DNA from: Caldisericia bacterium | GTDB taxonomy: Bacteria; Caldisericota; Caldisericia; JAAYUI01 | Direction of reading: 5' to 3' | NCBI GenBank assembly: GCA_017999835.1 | Contig: JAGNLA010000006.1 | Coordinates: forward strand, 64,001-128,000 | Length of the DNA stretch: 64,000 nucleotides | Part shown: piece after piece, positions 37,529-45,946 of the stretch | Position numbering within the stretch: position 1 is the first letter of the stretch | Layout: every line of letters begins with the position of its first letter | Position numbers and translations under genes: made by a program | Notes under the pieces: generated by a model | Told to the model about the DNA's origin: nothing | What the model saw: only the letters and a program-made list of their open reading frames with translations | Databases searched by the model: none

Positions 37529-38218
37529 AAGAAAATAACTGGAAATTTCTATAATAGGAAGCCATGCTTCTGGCTTGCGCAATGGGGTTCGGTGATCCTT
37601 GTAATTGCTGGGCTTGTTGTTTTCTCGACGACATTTTTTTACCGGATTAGAATGGAGAAAACCATTTCAGGTTATGATGACGAAAAAATTGGTACTTTTT
37701 CCTATTCAATACCGATTTATAAAGATGCCCTACCATTGTCATTTGGTGAAATAATGCTATTTTTTGTGCTACCGATTTCATCTTTTGCAATACCGTTGGT
37801 CATGTTGAGTTTCGCAATTGCAAAATATTACCAAATCTACTCGATTAGCTTTCAGTATGAAAATAAAGCGCTGATTTATACGCTATTTGATAATAAACCC
37901 TCAAAAAGAGAAAGTTATACAGTCCTTGACTTCTCTTACTGCCAAAGAAATGCCCTAACGAATTCGCGATATCCCAAAGTCAGAAACCTGCTTGAGCTGA
38001 GATTGAATCTTAATGATAGAGAAATTGTTTTGACTGAATTGATACAAGAAGGTGTAAACCCTGGTTTACCCATTTATTCAGGAGATGTTTTTTATGTTGA
38101 GGATTTCCTGTCAAGAGATCAAGGCACACTAATGAAAGCAATAAATATGATTGCGAATACAAATGATAATGATGGATGTGATGATTGTCAGTTTATAAGT
38201 AATAATCATCGAATATAA
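37526..38218 (+). CDS. Two-helix membrane protein, PH-like family paralogue
   Basis: A 230-residue protein beginning KKITGNFYNRKPCFW, with hydrophobic segments at about 18-40 and 75-100, a beta-rich domain and a C-terminal helix preceded by SGDVFYVEDFLSRDQGTL. The start resembles that of the 39101 protein (KITGKFYERRKCY), and both end with a GDVFY(V/L)E motif. A polar Asp/Asn-rich tail closes it. Function unknown. The set may interact with the adjacent MFS transporters, which is inference. Confidence 0.6.
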   Translation: MKKITGNFYNRKPCFWLAQWGSVILVIAGLVVFSTTFFYRIRMEKTISGYDDEKIGTFSYSIPIYKDALPLSFGEIMLFFVLPISSFAIPLVMLSFAIAKYYQIYSISFQYENKALIYTLFDNKPSKRESYTVLDFSYCQRNALTNSRYPKVRNLLELRLNLNDREIVLTELIQEGVNPGLPIYSGDVFYVEDFLSRDQGTLMKAINMIANTNDNDGCDDCQFISNNHRI

Positions 38219-38247
38219 ACCACAATCATGTCATGGAAGATTGATTC

Positions 38248-38367
38248 TCACCTATCAATGAATGTCACAATCATCTTTGATATTCTCGAGGCAAGTAACG
38301 CTATCGGCACCAGGATGATACCGTGGAAACCGATAACAGTCAGTGATATCGGGAGGATGGACGAATT
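38248..38367 (-). pseudogene. Decayed 3' remnant of an MFS transporter gene
   Basis: Read on the minus strand this encodes SSILPISLTVIGFHGIILVP and a normal-looking hydrophobic end with a stop at 38248. That is the C-terminus of the MFS protein at 39658. The 63 bases 38303-38365 match 39707-39769 with a single difference. The rest of the transporter gene is missing upstream, so this is a duplication scar. Confidence 0.85.
38303..38365. repeat. 63-bp direct repeat with 39707-39769
   Basis: 62 of 63 bases are identical to 39707-39769, within the MFS 3' end. It is part of the duplicated transporter segment. Confidence 0.95.
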
Positions 38368-38486
38368 CATAAAATCAAGCGTGTTATTCGAATAACGCAA
38401 CTTATGACTGCTAAAACTAGAATAGCCGAAAGTTGGTAGATCCAAGGCGTATCGTTTGAAAACTAACCGAAAACAAAATTTGTCTG

Positions 38487-38506
38487 GGGGTGTATAAATA
38501 GTTATG
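38487..38506 (+). repeat. Duplicated upstream sequence of the PH-like genes, copy 2
   Basis: Matches 37509-37528 at 19 of 20 positions and includes the ATG of the 38504 gene at the same place. Confidence 0.8.
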
Positions 38507-39097
38507 GAAAGAGTAGAGGGTTATTTCGAGAATCCAAGAAGAACAAACATGTCCATTAGAGCGTTTCTTTTGGTCTTGTCAGGCATTGTGTTACTGATAA
38601 TGGCGTTGCTGCTCAAAAGTGCAGTGTTTCTTTTACTTCTATTTATGTTTGCATTGGCAGTTATGGCTATTATAGGTTTATCAAATAAACCAGGCAAAAC
38701 AAACGCCAAATTGGCAACAAAGCTTTTTTTGATCAAGATTGGTGAATGTTTCAGATTGGAGCAAGCAAAAGATAATAAAACTGAAACATTATTCGATAAC
38801 CTCAAATGGAGAGAGTTGATAATCGTTGAGTATGTTATCCCAAGAGCTAATACAAGGCATGCCCCTTATTATGGTTATTATGATGTAGAACCAATTATTA
38901 TTCGGCAGCTCCAGCTGAGAATCTGGAATGAAAAAGAGCAAATCGTTTTAATAGAGAAGTTGGACAAGCAGTCAGTTGACGGAATCAAAGTGTTCAAAAT
39001 GAAAGAGCTGCACAAGGCAGACTTTATTAGCCTAACACCTGGTACTTTGCAAAAAATGAATGCTTTGATGAATGTTTCAGAATCAATTTGGGAGTGA
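38504..39097 (+). CDS. Two-helix membrane protein, PH-like family paralogue
   Basis: A 197-residue protein, MERVEGYFENPRRTN followed by two closely spaced helices (about 19-60), then a beta-rich domain (LFLIKIGECFRLEQ, IIIRQLQLRIWNEKEQIVL) and a terminal helix after SLTPGTLQKMNALM. It shares the PGT-helix ending with its neighbours. A possible start ribosome site (GGGGG) is unusually far upstream. Function unknown. Confidence 0.6.
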   Translation: MERVEGYFENPRRTNMSIRAFLLVLSGIVLLIMALLLKSAVFLLLLFMFALAVMAIIGLSNKPGKTNAKLATKLFLIKIGECFRLEQAKDNKTETLFDNLKWRELIIVEYVIPRANTRHAPYYGYYDVEPIIIRQLQLRIWNEKEQIVLIEKLDKQSVDGIKVFKMKELHKADFISLTPGTLQKMNALMNVSESIWE

Positions 39098-39100
39098 AAA

Positions 39101-39661
39101 ATGCAAACAAAGATAACAGGTAAGTTCTATGAAAGAAGAAAATGTTACATTGCTGGTATATGGATATATGTTACAGTAATAATAGGAGCAATATCGGTAT
39201 ATTTCCTACCTGGTAATATTTCTGGTATTTTTAATACGCTAAATGATCTGGTGTGTCTTTTGGTGTTGTTTTCTTGTTTAATTCTATTCCTTGTAGGCTA
39301 TGCCTCTTTTCTATTCTTTAGATCGATAAATGTGTCGTTTGCGATCGAGGACCAAAAGCTGAAGATAATCATGCTAAAAGGCAATAATAGGATTCGGGTA
39401 TTTGATGCAGAAAGATTCGAATTTATTATTCTGGCAACGACATCGGCAAAAACATTTGGCACAAGGCTCATTTTGGAATTAAGAGTGTATTATGAGCATA
39501 AACAAATTTCTTTCGCTGAAGACTTAATAAATAACAATCTGGGTATCAATATAAAAACTGGTGATGTTTTTTATCTTGAACATTATTTTTGCAGAACTCC
39601 GGGTACTTTGAATGAGTTGTATAACAAACTCAAAATGGAGAATGCATCAACTTCAGTCTAA
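39101..39661 (+). CDS. Two-helix membrane protein, PH-like family paralogue
   Basis: A 186-residue protein, QTKITGKFYERRKCY then two helices (about 18-38 and 48-70), a beta-rich domain with VSFAIEDQKLKIIMLKGNN and a final GDVFYLEHYFCRTPGTLNEL. The ribosome site GGGAG overlaps the stop of the previous gene, so the two are co-transcribed. Its last four bases overlap the convergent MFS gene. Confidence 0.65.
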   Translation: MQTKITGKFYERRKCYIAGIWIYVTVIIGAISVYFLPGNISGIFNTLNDLVCLLVLFSCLILFLVGYASFLFFRSINVSFAIEDQKLKIIMLKGNNRIRVFDAERFEFIILATTSAKTFGTRLILELRVYYEHKQISFAEDLINNNLGINIKTGDVFYLEHYFCRTPGTLNELYNKLKMENASTSV

Positions 39662-40869
39662 TCTTGGGCTGGCTTCACTCTCCTCAGCCTTGCCATCAAA
39701 AAAACCATCGGCACCAGGATGATGCCGTGGAAACCGATAACAGTCAGTGATATCGGGAGGATGGACGAAACCAAACCACTGAGGAAATCGCCAAACGGCA
39801 GGATGCCCATCAACGCTACGTTGTAGAGCCCGAGGCTGCGACCGACGTACTCTTTGTCAACAAGGTTTGGCATCAGGTTTGAGCCCATGACGTTTGTTGT
39901 GACCATGGCTGCACCAAAAAACATGTAGAATATTGCAAGAAGAATCGGTTGCTTTAACCAAACAGAAATCCCGATGAGAATGCCAAGCACCGGAAATGTC
40001 AATGCAGAGGAGCGGAACAGCTTGAGACCGTTTCTGGAGTTGGCAAAAAGCGACATTGAGAGTGCACCGGCAAATGCACCTATGCCGATCATTGCGCTCA
40101 TGATGCCTTTGATGTCCTTGTTGCCAAGAATTTTCTCACAAATCGGTGCAACCAGCAGATTGCCGGCATAACCAAAAAGCGCTGCCAGAGCGATTGCTCC
40201 AAGCACCATCAGCGGTGTTTTCTTTCCAACAATATGTCGAAATCCTGGAACAAAATTAGCCCAGACCGAGCCTTCTCTTTTTACTGACGGGCACTCGACC
40301 TTGATGCTCCTGAGCATGAAAAGCTCTGGAACCATCAGGAGTCCTGACACAAGAAAACAATAGCCCCAGCCGTTGGTCATCTCAAACAGGAACCCGCCAA
40401 TGATTGGTCCAACAATCCTTGCCGCACTGAAGGCGGTTCGGGTTAGGGAGTTAGCGTTCATGTAGCATTCCTTGCCAACAATGTCGAGTGTGAAGCCATA
40501 AAGGGATGGACTCATGAAAGCCCACATCGTGCCGTAGAGCGTTGCAAACAACGCCACAAGGATGTAGTTCATTCCAAACAGAAACGACATTGCCGCGTAA
40601 GAAAGCAGCAAAACAACTATGATCAGCTGTCCCCAAAAAACCACAAGTCTTCGGTTTGACGTGTCGGCAAGAGGGCCGACCCAGGGAGCAAAAATCAGGT
40701 GAGGTAAGGATGACAGCGAAGAAACAATGCCCATCAGGAGCGGATTGTTTGTAAGCCGAAACGCCATCCAGATTATAGCAAGGCTGATAAGCCAGTCGCC
40801 AATCATCATCAATCCGTGGGTTGACAGGAACAACCTGAAGTTTCTTTCCTTAAGCGCTGGCAGGTACAT
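39658..40869 (-). CDS. MFS transporter (EntS-like), paralogue
   Basis: A 403-residue, 12-helix transporter closely similar in plan to the 35608 protein: HGLMMIGDWLISLAIIW, GPLADTSNRRLVVFWGQ, NANSLTRTAFSAARIVGPII. I start at ATG 40869, which aligns with the paralogue's start and lies 7 nt after an extended -10 (TGCTAGATT). A TTG at 40986 would add an unmatched 39-residue extension. Its 3' end was copied to 38248-38367. Substrate unknown. Confidence 0.85.
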   Translation of the reverse strand: MYLPALKERNFRLFLSTHGLMMIGDWLISLAIIWMAFRLTNNPLLMGIVSSLSSLPHLIFAPWVGPLADTSNRRLVVFWGQLIIVVLLLSYAAMSFLFGMNYILVALFATLYGTMWAFMSPSLYGFTLDIVGKECYMNANSLTRTAFSAARIVGPIIGGFLFEMTNGWGYCFLVSGLLMVPELFMLRSIKVECPSVKREGSVWANFVPGFRHIVGKKTPLMVLGAIALAALFGYAGNLLVAPICEKILGNKDIKGIMSAMIGIGAFAGALSMSLFANSRNGLKLFRSSALTFPVLGILIGISVWLKQPILLAIFYMFFGAAMVTTNVMGSNLMPNLVDKEYVGRSLGLYNVALMGILPFGDFLSGLVSSILPISLTVIGFHGIILVPMVFLMARLRRVKPAQD

Positions 40870-40876
40870 AAGGTAG

Positions 40877-40885
40877 AATCTAGCA
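40877..40885 (-). promoter_or_regulatory. Extended -10 promoter, probable leaderless mRNA
   Basis: TGCTAGATT on the minus strand ends 7 nt before ATG 40869. It parallels the element before the paralogous transporter. Confidence 0.45.
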
Positions 40886-41015
40886 TAAATGCCAGTCCGT
40901 TCAAGGATTTCCGGTAATTTCGGAACTCTTTTGCTTGTAATCCTTGACAAAAATAATCCCAGAGTATGTTTCTTACTAATCGGCAAAACCCTTAACCAAA
41001 GCTAAGCCTACCCAC

Positions 41016-41043
41016 TTGACAAATTAAAAATGTCAACTATATT
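41016..41043 (+). promoter_or_regulatory. hsp20 promoter with inverted-repeat operator
   Basis: TTGACA (41016-41021), 16 nt, TATATT (41038-41043). The -35 is also the left arm of TTGACA-N9-TGTCAA (41016-41036). The 9-nt spacing recalls the CIRCE operator of HrcA, but the arm sequence is different. A further ATTCA-N6-TGAAT inverted repeat overlaps the -10. Confidence 0.6.
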
Positions 41044-41108
41044 CATACTCGTGAATTGAAAAAAATGTCAACCCCAAAAGAGGTTGAATAAATAAGGAGG
41101 AAATGAGT

Positions 41109-41549
41109 ATGGCAATTATAAGATGGAGACCAGTTGACAGTAACATGCGCGAGGTTATGAACAGGATGTTCGAGGAAGCAACCGCCTGGCCAAGAAACAT
41201 GTTTCGAAATGTAGAAAGCATGGAAACAATTCCACTCGATGTTTATGAAGACGGCGCAAACCTTGTGGTCAAGGCAACCCTCCCTGGCATGAAGGTTGAA
41301 GATATCAACGTTTCAGTCCAGGACAACGTCCTGACCATCACAGGTGAAACCAAACTCGAAGAAGAGCGCAAGGAAAAGCAGCACCACATCAGGGAACAGT
41401 ACTATGGCAAGTTCGAGCGCTCAATGATGCTCCCCTACCCGATCCAGATCGAAAAAGCCGACAGCAACTACAAAGACGGCATCCTCACCCTCAATCTTCC
41501 AAAGTCCGAAGAGGCTCGGGCAAAGCGCATCGAAGTCAAACAGCAGTAA
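41109..41549 (+). CDS. Small heat-shock protein, Hsp20/alpha-crystallin family
   Basis: A 146-residue ATP-independent holdase chaperone. The alpha-crystallin domain runs from about residue 40 to 140: PLDVYEDGANLVVKATLPGM, the NVLTITGE strand, and the closing LPYPIQIEKADSNYKDGILTLNLPK. The start is ATG 41109, eight bases after GGAGG. The ATG at 41103 is too close to that site. It is monocistronic, with a strong terminator. Confidence 0.94.
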   Translation: MAIIRWRPVDSNMREVMNRMFEEATAWPRNMFRNVESMETIPLDVYEDGANLVVKATLPGMKVEDINVSVQDNVLTITGETKLEEERKEKQHHIREQYYGKFERSMMLPYPIQIEKADSNYKDGILTLNLPKSEEARAKRIEVKQQ

Positions 41550-41586
41550 CCCTTTCCAAAAGTTTCTTTTGCAACCTTCTGGTTAG

Positions 41587-41620
41587 AAAAGCCCCGGTTC
41601 ACCCCACCGGGGCTTTTGTG
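41587..41620 (+). terminator. Rho-independent terminator
   Basis: An 11-bp perfect stem AAAAGCCCCGG/CCGGGGCTTTT (41587-41597, 41607-41617) with a 9-nt loop. Also usable by the convergent lipoprotein gene. Confidence 0.92.
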
Positions 41621-41638
41621 TTTGATTATTGATAGAAA

Positions 41639-43462
41639 TCAATCTCCTCCAGCATAAGAGATAAACACAAGGTTGTATGTTTCCCCATTGCAAACTATTT
41701 TTGCTGATTCATTAGGTTTTATTTCAACCACTTTCCTTTGATTAGGCTTAAGATCGATTGTAATCTTGTCTTTATTCGAATTGGAATCGTTATATTTTAA
41801 CTCTACTTGTATTGGCTTGTCGCCTGTCCAAAGCAATGACGTTTTTAGTAGTTTGAGTGCTGATGGGTCACCACTGCTGTAAACATACTTATATTTCATT
41901 GGGTTGATATACAATTTTCCTGGTTCTTGTTGTCCGAAACATTCGCCTTGGGATGAATGAATTCTGTTCTTGCTTTCATCAAGAAAGAAACCAACCTCAT
42001 TGCTATATGATCCATTTTCAATTTTATTTTTATCATACTCGAATGTTGTTGCTGACTCTGGGTTGGCTGGGTTGATGAAATAAATCTTGTTCCCATCAGC
42101 AATAACAATGTTTCCTTGTCCTAGACTTGAGAACAGTTTTGCTTCCTTCGAAAATTTCATCTTCCACACAGGCTCAATCGAGTCAAAGTTTATTGCAGTC
42201 AAAACCCCATCTCCAAAAGCATAAAAATTGTCATCAAAAAACCTTGCAATAGCCCACCCTTTTTGTTTGAACAGCATGGAATGTTTTTCCAGATAAACGA
42301 CACAATCGTTTGTCACAAGCTTTGATCCACAAAAACCAAAAGATTTCAAATAAAAATATGCCTCTTCCTCTGGTAGCTTAATCTTCAACTCAGTTGCTGT
42401 TCCGGTATGCTTATCTATTGACACAAGAACCGTATATTCGCCTTTTTGAGCATACGTTGCATTATTCATTGTGCATACAACGTACTTGTCTGACTGCACA
42501 AAACTAACATCCATTGAATCCCTCGAAAAACTTGAATTTGATAACTCATAAATCGTCTTTGGTTTTCTGGTTTTATCTATAGTTGTTATTCTTAGCATTT
42601 TGCTATTGGCACTGTCGACACTTTCTGGTTCCATTAAAAGCGAAGAAACATAGAAGCAATCGTTTTCCGAATCATATATCTTGTATGGCATGAACAACGG
42701 ATACCAACTGTTCTCTGTATTTTCAAAAGGAAGCTCAAGAAATTTTACTTTTTTAATTATTAATTTTGATTTCAGATCATAAGCCAGCATTTCTGTATCT
42801 GTAAACAAATAACATAAACCGTCTTCTGTCAGTGGACCAATAGATTTTATCTCGTCATCAACTGATACCGGGTAAGCTTCCTGGTTTTGGTTTTTCAAGT
42901 TGATACTTGCCAATTCTTTTTCAGATTTTATGTATACGATATTGCTATCTTTTATTGAGTAAAACTGATCGAAAAAATCGATTTGTTCAAAATTAAGTCT
43001 TGAATGTGATTCTACTTGAAAAATCCTGCTTCCACTTTCATTTTCAAAAATCAGGTCATGGCCGCTAGACACGACACTTCGAATATACCGATGTTTTTTA
43101 ATCAGTAGATTGTCTAGAGCTGATAAATTCGAGCACTCATTGCTTTGATACAACAATTCACCATTGAATGCTGTGGCTATTGGGACAATACTTTTGCACG
43201 AATCAAGTTTTTTAGTAAATTCAGAATTTTTAGAACTATCCTCAGCCAAAAACGATTCTGTAAATACTTGTTGCTTGTAGCTTTGATGTTCTTCAACGAT
43301 TTGGCTTTTTTCTGCAACTGTCGTTTTCTGTGTTTCGACCACTTTTTGATCTGGCCTTCTTGTTTGAATGGTTCTATTGATTGCGTTTTCTGGCTTCCTT
43401 ACCTCACCGCCACACGATGAAAGCATGACGACAATGATTGCGACAAAAAAGACTTTTTTCAT
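41639..43462 (-). CDS. Lipoprotein with propeller-like repeats, unknown function
   Basis: A 607-residue lipoprotein: MKKVFFVAIIVVMLSSCGG carries lipobox LSSC, with ATG 43462 behind GGGGAG. A Gln/Thr/Glu-rich linker (about 22-65) follows, then irregular beta repeats with SLLWTGD, INFDSIEPVWKMKF and INPANPESATTFEY, suggestive of a degenerate propeller. The C-terminal ~60 residues form a separate beta domain (VELKYNDSNSNKDKITIDL). No catalytic motif seen. Related in style to the 28218 lipoprotein. Confidence 0.72.
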   Translation of the reverse strand: MKKVFFVAIIVVMLSSCGGEVRKPENAINRTIQTRRPDQKVVETQKTTVAEKSQIVEEHQSYKQQVFTESFLAEDSSKNSEFTKKLDSCKSIVPIATAFNGELLYQSNECSNLSALDNLLIKKHRYIRSVVSSGHDLIFENESGSRIFQVESHSRLNFEQIDFFDQFYSIKDSNIVYIKSEKELASINLKNQNQEAYPVSVDDEIKSIGPLTEDGLCYLFTDTEMLAYDLKSKLIIKKVKFLELPFENTENSWYPLFMPYKIYDSENDCFYVSSLLMEPESVDSANSKMLRITTIDKTRKPKTIYELSNSSFSRDSMDVSFVQSDKYVVCTMNNATYAQKGEYTVLVSIDKHTGTATELKIKLPEEEAYFYLKSFGFCGSKLVTNDCVVYLEKHSMLFKQKGWAIARFFDDNFYAFGDGVLTAINFDSIEPVWKMKFSKEAKLFSSLGQGNIVIADGNKIYFINPANPESATTFEYDKNKIENGSYSNEVGFFLDESKNRIHSSQGECFGQQEPGKLYINPMKYKYVYSSGDPSALKLLKTSLLWTGDKPIQVELKYNDSNSNKDKITIDLKPNQRKVVEIKPNESAKIVCNGETYNLVFISYAGGD

Positions 43463-43579
43463 TTTCTCCCCGTGTTCCTTTTGTATTTTTTCCATGACTT
43501 ATTTGTTAATTATATTATGAACCTTCCGAAAAAGCCAGCATTAATTGTCAAAAACATGTAACATCAGATATATCTGTTG

Positions 43580-43607
43580 TTGCTCAAATAATACCTGTTG
43601 GTATAAT
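43580..43607 (+). promoter_or_regulatory. cobT promoter, probable leaderless mRNA
   Basis: TTGCTC (43580-43585), 16 nt, extended -10 TGGTATAAT with perfect hexamer 43602-43607, then 7 nt to ATG 43615. There is no room for a cobalamin riboswitch between promoter and gene. Confidence 0.65.
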
Positions 43608-43614
43608 GGTATTC

Positions 43615-44655
43615 ATGTTCTTACCGCAAATACCTGGAATCTACCGAAACACAATATCTCAGGCTCAAAAACACCTGGACAGCCTGACCAAACCGCTTGG
43701 CAGCCTGGGCAGGCTCGAGGAGCTGGCAGCAAGGCTTGCCGGCATGACCGGCAGAGTCATCCCTGATTTTTCCAGGAAAACCGTTGTGGTGATGGCAGCC
43801 GATCACGGCGTGGCTAGTGAAGGCGTGAGTGCCTATCCACCTGACGTCACCTTTCAGATGGTACTCAATTTCCTTTCCGGTGGTGCTGCCATCAACGTTC
43901 TTGCCAGGCACGCAAAAGCCGAGGTAAAAGTCGTGGATATGGGCGTGCGGGGCGAGTTCCCTGCCAACCCGAACCTGATAAACAAAAAAATAGCTTGCGG
44001 GACGGCCAACTTTTTGAAAGGCCCTGCAATGACCTTGGCTCAGGCCCAGACTGCCGTTGAGTCCGGAATTCAGGTTGCAAAGGACTTGGCCGGACAGGGT
44101 TGCCAAATGGTGGCAACCGGCGACATGGGAATCGGCAACACAACGGCATCGTCTGCAATCGTGTCGGTGTTGACTGGATTGCCGGTTGAGGCTGTGACTG
44201 GTCGAGGAACAGGCGTCGACGATGCCGGCCTGAAGCGAAAAATACAAGTTATTGAACAGGCAATAGAAATTAATAAACCTAATCCCAAAGATGCCATCAA
44301 TGTGCTTTCAAAAGTTGGAGGATTCGAGATTGCCGGGCTTTGTGGTCTTGCAATCGGCTGCGCGTCTTTGAGAATTCCGGTTATCATCGACGGTTTCATC
44401 TCAGGGGCAGCAGCACTGGTGGCTGCCAGGCTAGTGCCTGATGTGGAAAGCTATCTTATAGCCTCACACAAATCGGTGGAGTGCGGTCATGCGGCAGTTT
44501 TTGAAGAACTGGGCTTAAAACCATTGCTAGACCTTGACCTTCGCCTTGGCGAGGGGACAGGCGCTGTGCTTGCTTTCAACCTTGTGGACGCCAGCCTTGC
44601 AATCATGCGCGAAATGGCGACTTTTGAGTCGGCCAATGTGAGTGGCAAGCTTTGA
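43615..44655 (+). CDS. cobT: Nicotinate-nucleotide-dimethylbenzimidazole phosphoribosyltransferase
   Basis: A 346-residue enzyme that makes alpha-ribazole phosphate from a lower-ligand base such as dimethylbenzimidazole and nicotinate mononucleotide. Family marks are LDSLTKPLGSLGRLEELAAR near residue 20, AADHGV, TGDMGIGNTTAS, GRGTGVDD, and the catalytic Glu in RLGEGTGA near 314. The start is ATG 43615, right after the promoter. It begins the cobT-cobS-cobU set that attaches the nucleotide loop of cobalamin. Confidence 0.95.
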   Translation: MFLPQIPGIYRNTISQAQKHLDSLTKPLGSLGRLEELAARLAGMTGRVIPDFSRKTVVVMAADHGVASEGVSAYPPDVTFQMVLNFLSGGAAINVLARHAKAEVKVVDMGVRGEFPANPNLINKKIACGTANFLKGPAMTLAQAQTAVESGIQVAKDLAGQGCQMVATGDMGIGNTTASSAIVSVLTGLPVEAVTGRGTGVDDAGLKRKIQVIEQAIEINKPNPKDAINVLSKVGGFEIAGLCGLAIGCASLRIPVIIDGFISGAAALVAARLVPDVESYLIASHKSVECGHAAVFEELGLKPLLDLDLRLGEGTGAVLAFNLVDASLAIMREMATFESANVSGKL

Positions 44656-45389
44656 AAAGCTTGATTTGTGCGTTGTCATTTCTGACGCCAATCCCTGTTT
44701 CAACCCAGAAACTTGAAAAAACCGAGTTTTCAAAGTCGCTTGCCTGGTTTTCGCTTGTCGGGGCTTTGCAAGGCGGTTTGGTTTGTGCCGTGTTTTTTGG
44801 TTTGTCAAAAGTGATTGGCAATATGGTTGTTTCTGTTTTGACCGTAGCTTTCTGGGCATTTGTGACAAGCGGAATGCACCTTGACGGGCTTGCTGACTGC
44901 TTTGACGGTTTTTTTGCTGTTGCTCAGCGCGAAAAACGTCTTGAAATTATGAAAGACCCAAGGATTGGAACTTTTGGTTTTCTGGGTTTGATTTTTGTCA
45001 TTCTGATTAAAATATCTTTGGTCAATTCGATTGTCTTTGAAAATATCTGGTCACTGACGCCAATACTTCTTACCATGGTTTTTGCCAGAAGTGCTTCTTT
45101 GGTGCTGGTTTTCTTCAAAAATGCGAGGAATCAGGGGTTAGGGTTTGGAATAGCCGATAAAAAATCCTGGATTTATTCTTTAATAAATTTTCTGATACCT
45201 GTTGGGTTGTGCTGTTTTTTCGGGTGGAATGCCGTGATAGCTCTTGGTGCATCGTTTGTAATTTCCTTGCTTGTTGGTTGGCTGTCAATGTCAAAGATTA
45301 GCGGTGTGACAGGCGATGTGTTCGGCATGTCAATCGAAGTGTCAGAGATTGTGGTTTTGCTGGTCTTTGCTTTGAAACTGGGAGCGTAA
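44652..45389 (+). CDS. cobS: Adenosylcobinamide-GDP ribazoletransferase
   Basis: A 245-residue integral membrane enzyme joining adenosylcobinamide-GDP and alpha-ribazole to form adenosylcobalamin. It has the metal-binding HLDGLADCFDGFF motif near residues 76-88, and 6-7 hydrophobic segments. The start is a TTG overlapping the cobT stop, implying translational coupling. Normal family length. Confidence 0.93.
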   Translation: MKSLICALSFLTPIPVSTQKLEKTEFSKSLAWFSLVGALQGGLVCAVFFGLSKVIGNMVVSVLTVAFWAFVTSGMHLDGLADCFDGFFAVAQREKRLEIMKDPRIGTFGFLGLIFVILIKISLVNSIVFENIWSLTPILLTMVFARSASLVLVFFKNARNQGLGFGIADKKSWIYSLINFLIPVGLCCFFGWNAVIALGASFVISLLVGWLSMSKISGVTGDVFGMSIEVSEIVVLLVFALKLGA

Positions 45390-45390
45390 G

Positions 45391-45939
45391 ATGAAAAAAA
45401 TGTGGTTTGTTCTCGGAGGGGCAAGATCAGGCAAAAGTACGTTTGCATTGAACCTTGCCAAAAAAAATGCTGGGAAGGTGCTTTTTGTGGCTACCGCCAC
45501 ACCCAGCGACGAGTTTATGGAAGAGCGGATAAGAAGGCACAGGCAGGAGCGTCCAGTTGACTGGACAACGCTTGAAGTTACAAGGGATGTTGGCAAGGCA
45601 ATCAAAAGTTTGCCTCAAAAATACGACGTCATCATCATCGATTGCCTGACCGTGCTTGCTGGAAGCAGGATCATAGAATTACCTGAAAATGTTGGTGAAA
45701 CACAAGCCTGGGAGGCTTTAAGACCTGAGGTTGAAGGCATCATCGATGCTTGGGAAAATCTGGAATCAACGTTTATTATTGTCGGCAATGAAGTGGGTCT
45801 TGGAGTTGTACCGGCAACAAATATAGGCTGCACCTATCGCGATGCCCTTGGCAGGGCAAACTGTGAACTTGCCAGAAACGCAACAGACGTTGTGGTGATG
45901 GTTGCCGGTTTGCCGATGATACTTAAACACAGCAACTAA
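45391..45939 (+). CDS. cobU: Adenosylcobinamide kinase / adenosylcobinamide-phosphate guanylyltransferase
   Basis: A 182-residue bifunctional enzyme with P-loop GGARSGKS near residues 9-16, the guanylylation-site region ERIRRHRQERPVDW (His near 50), and VGNEVGLGVVP. It activates cobinamide for CobS. ATG 45391 follows the cobS stop by one base with GGAG upstream. No corrin-ring genes occur in the window, which fits cobinamide salvage or genes elsewhere. Confidence 0.94.
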   Translation: MKKMWFVLGGARSGKSTFALNLAKKNAGKVLFVATATPSDEFMEERIRRHRQERPVDWTTLEVTRDVGKAIKSLPQKYDVIIIDCLTVLAGSRIIELPENVGETQAWEALRPEVEGIIDAWENLESTFIIVGNEVGLGVVPATNIGCTYRDALGRANCELARNATDVVVMVAGLPMILKHSN

Positions 45940-45946
45940 CTATTTC

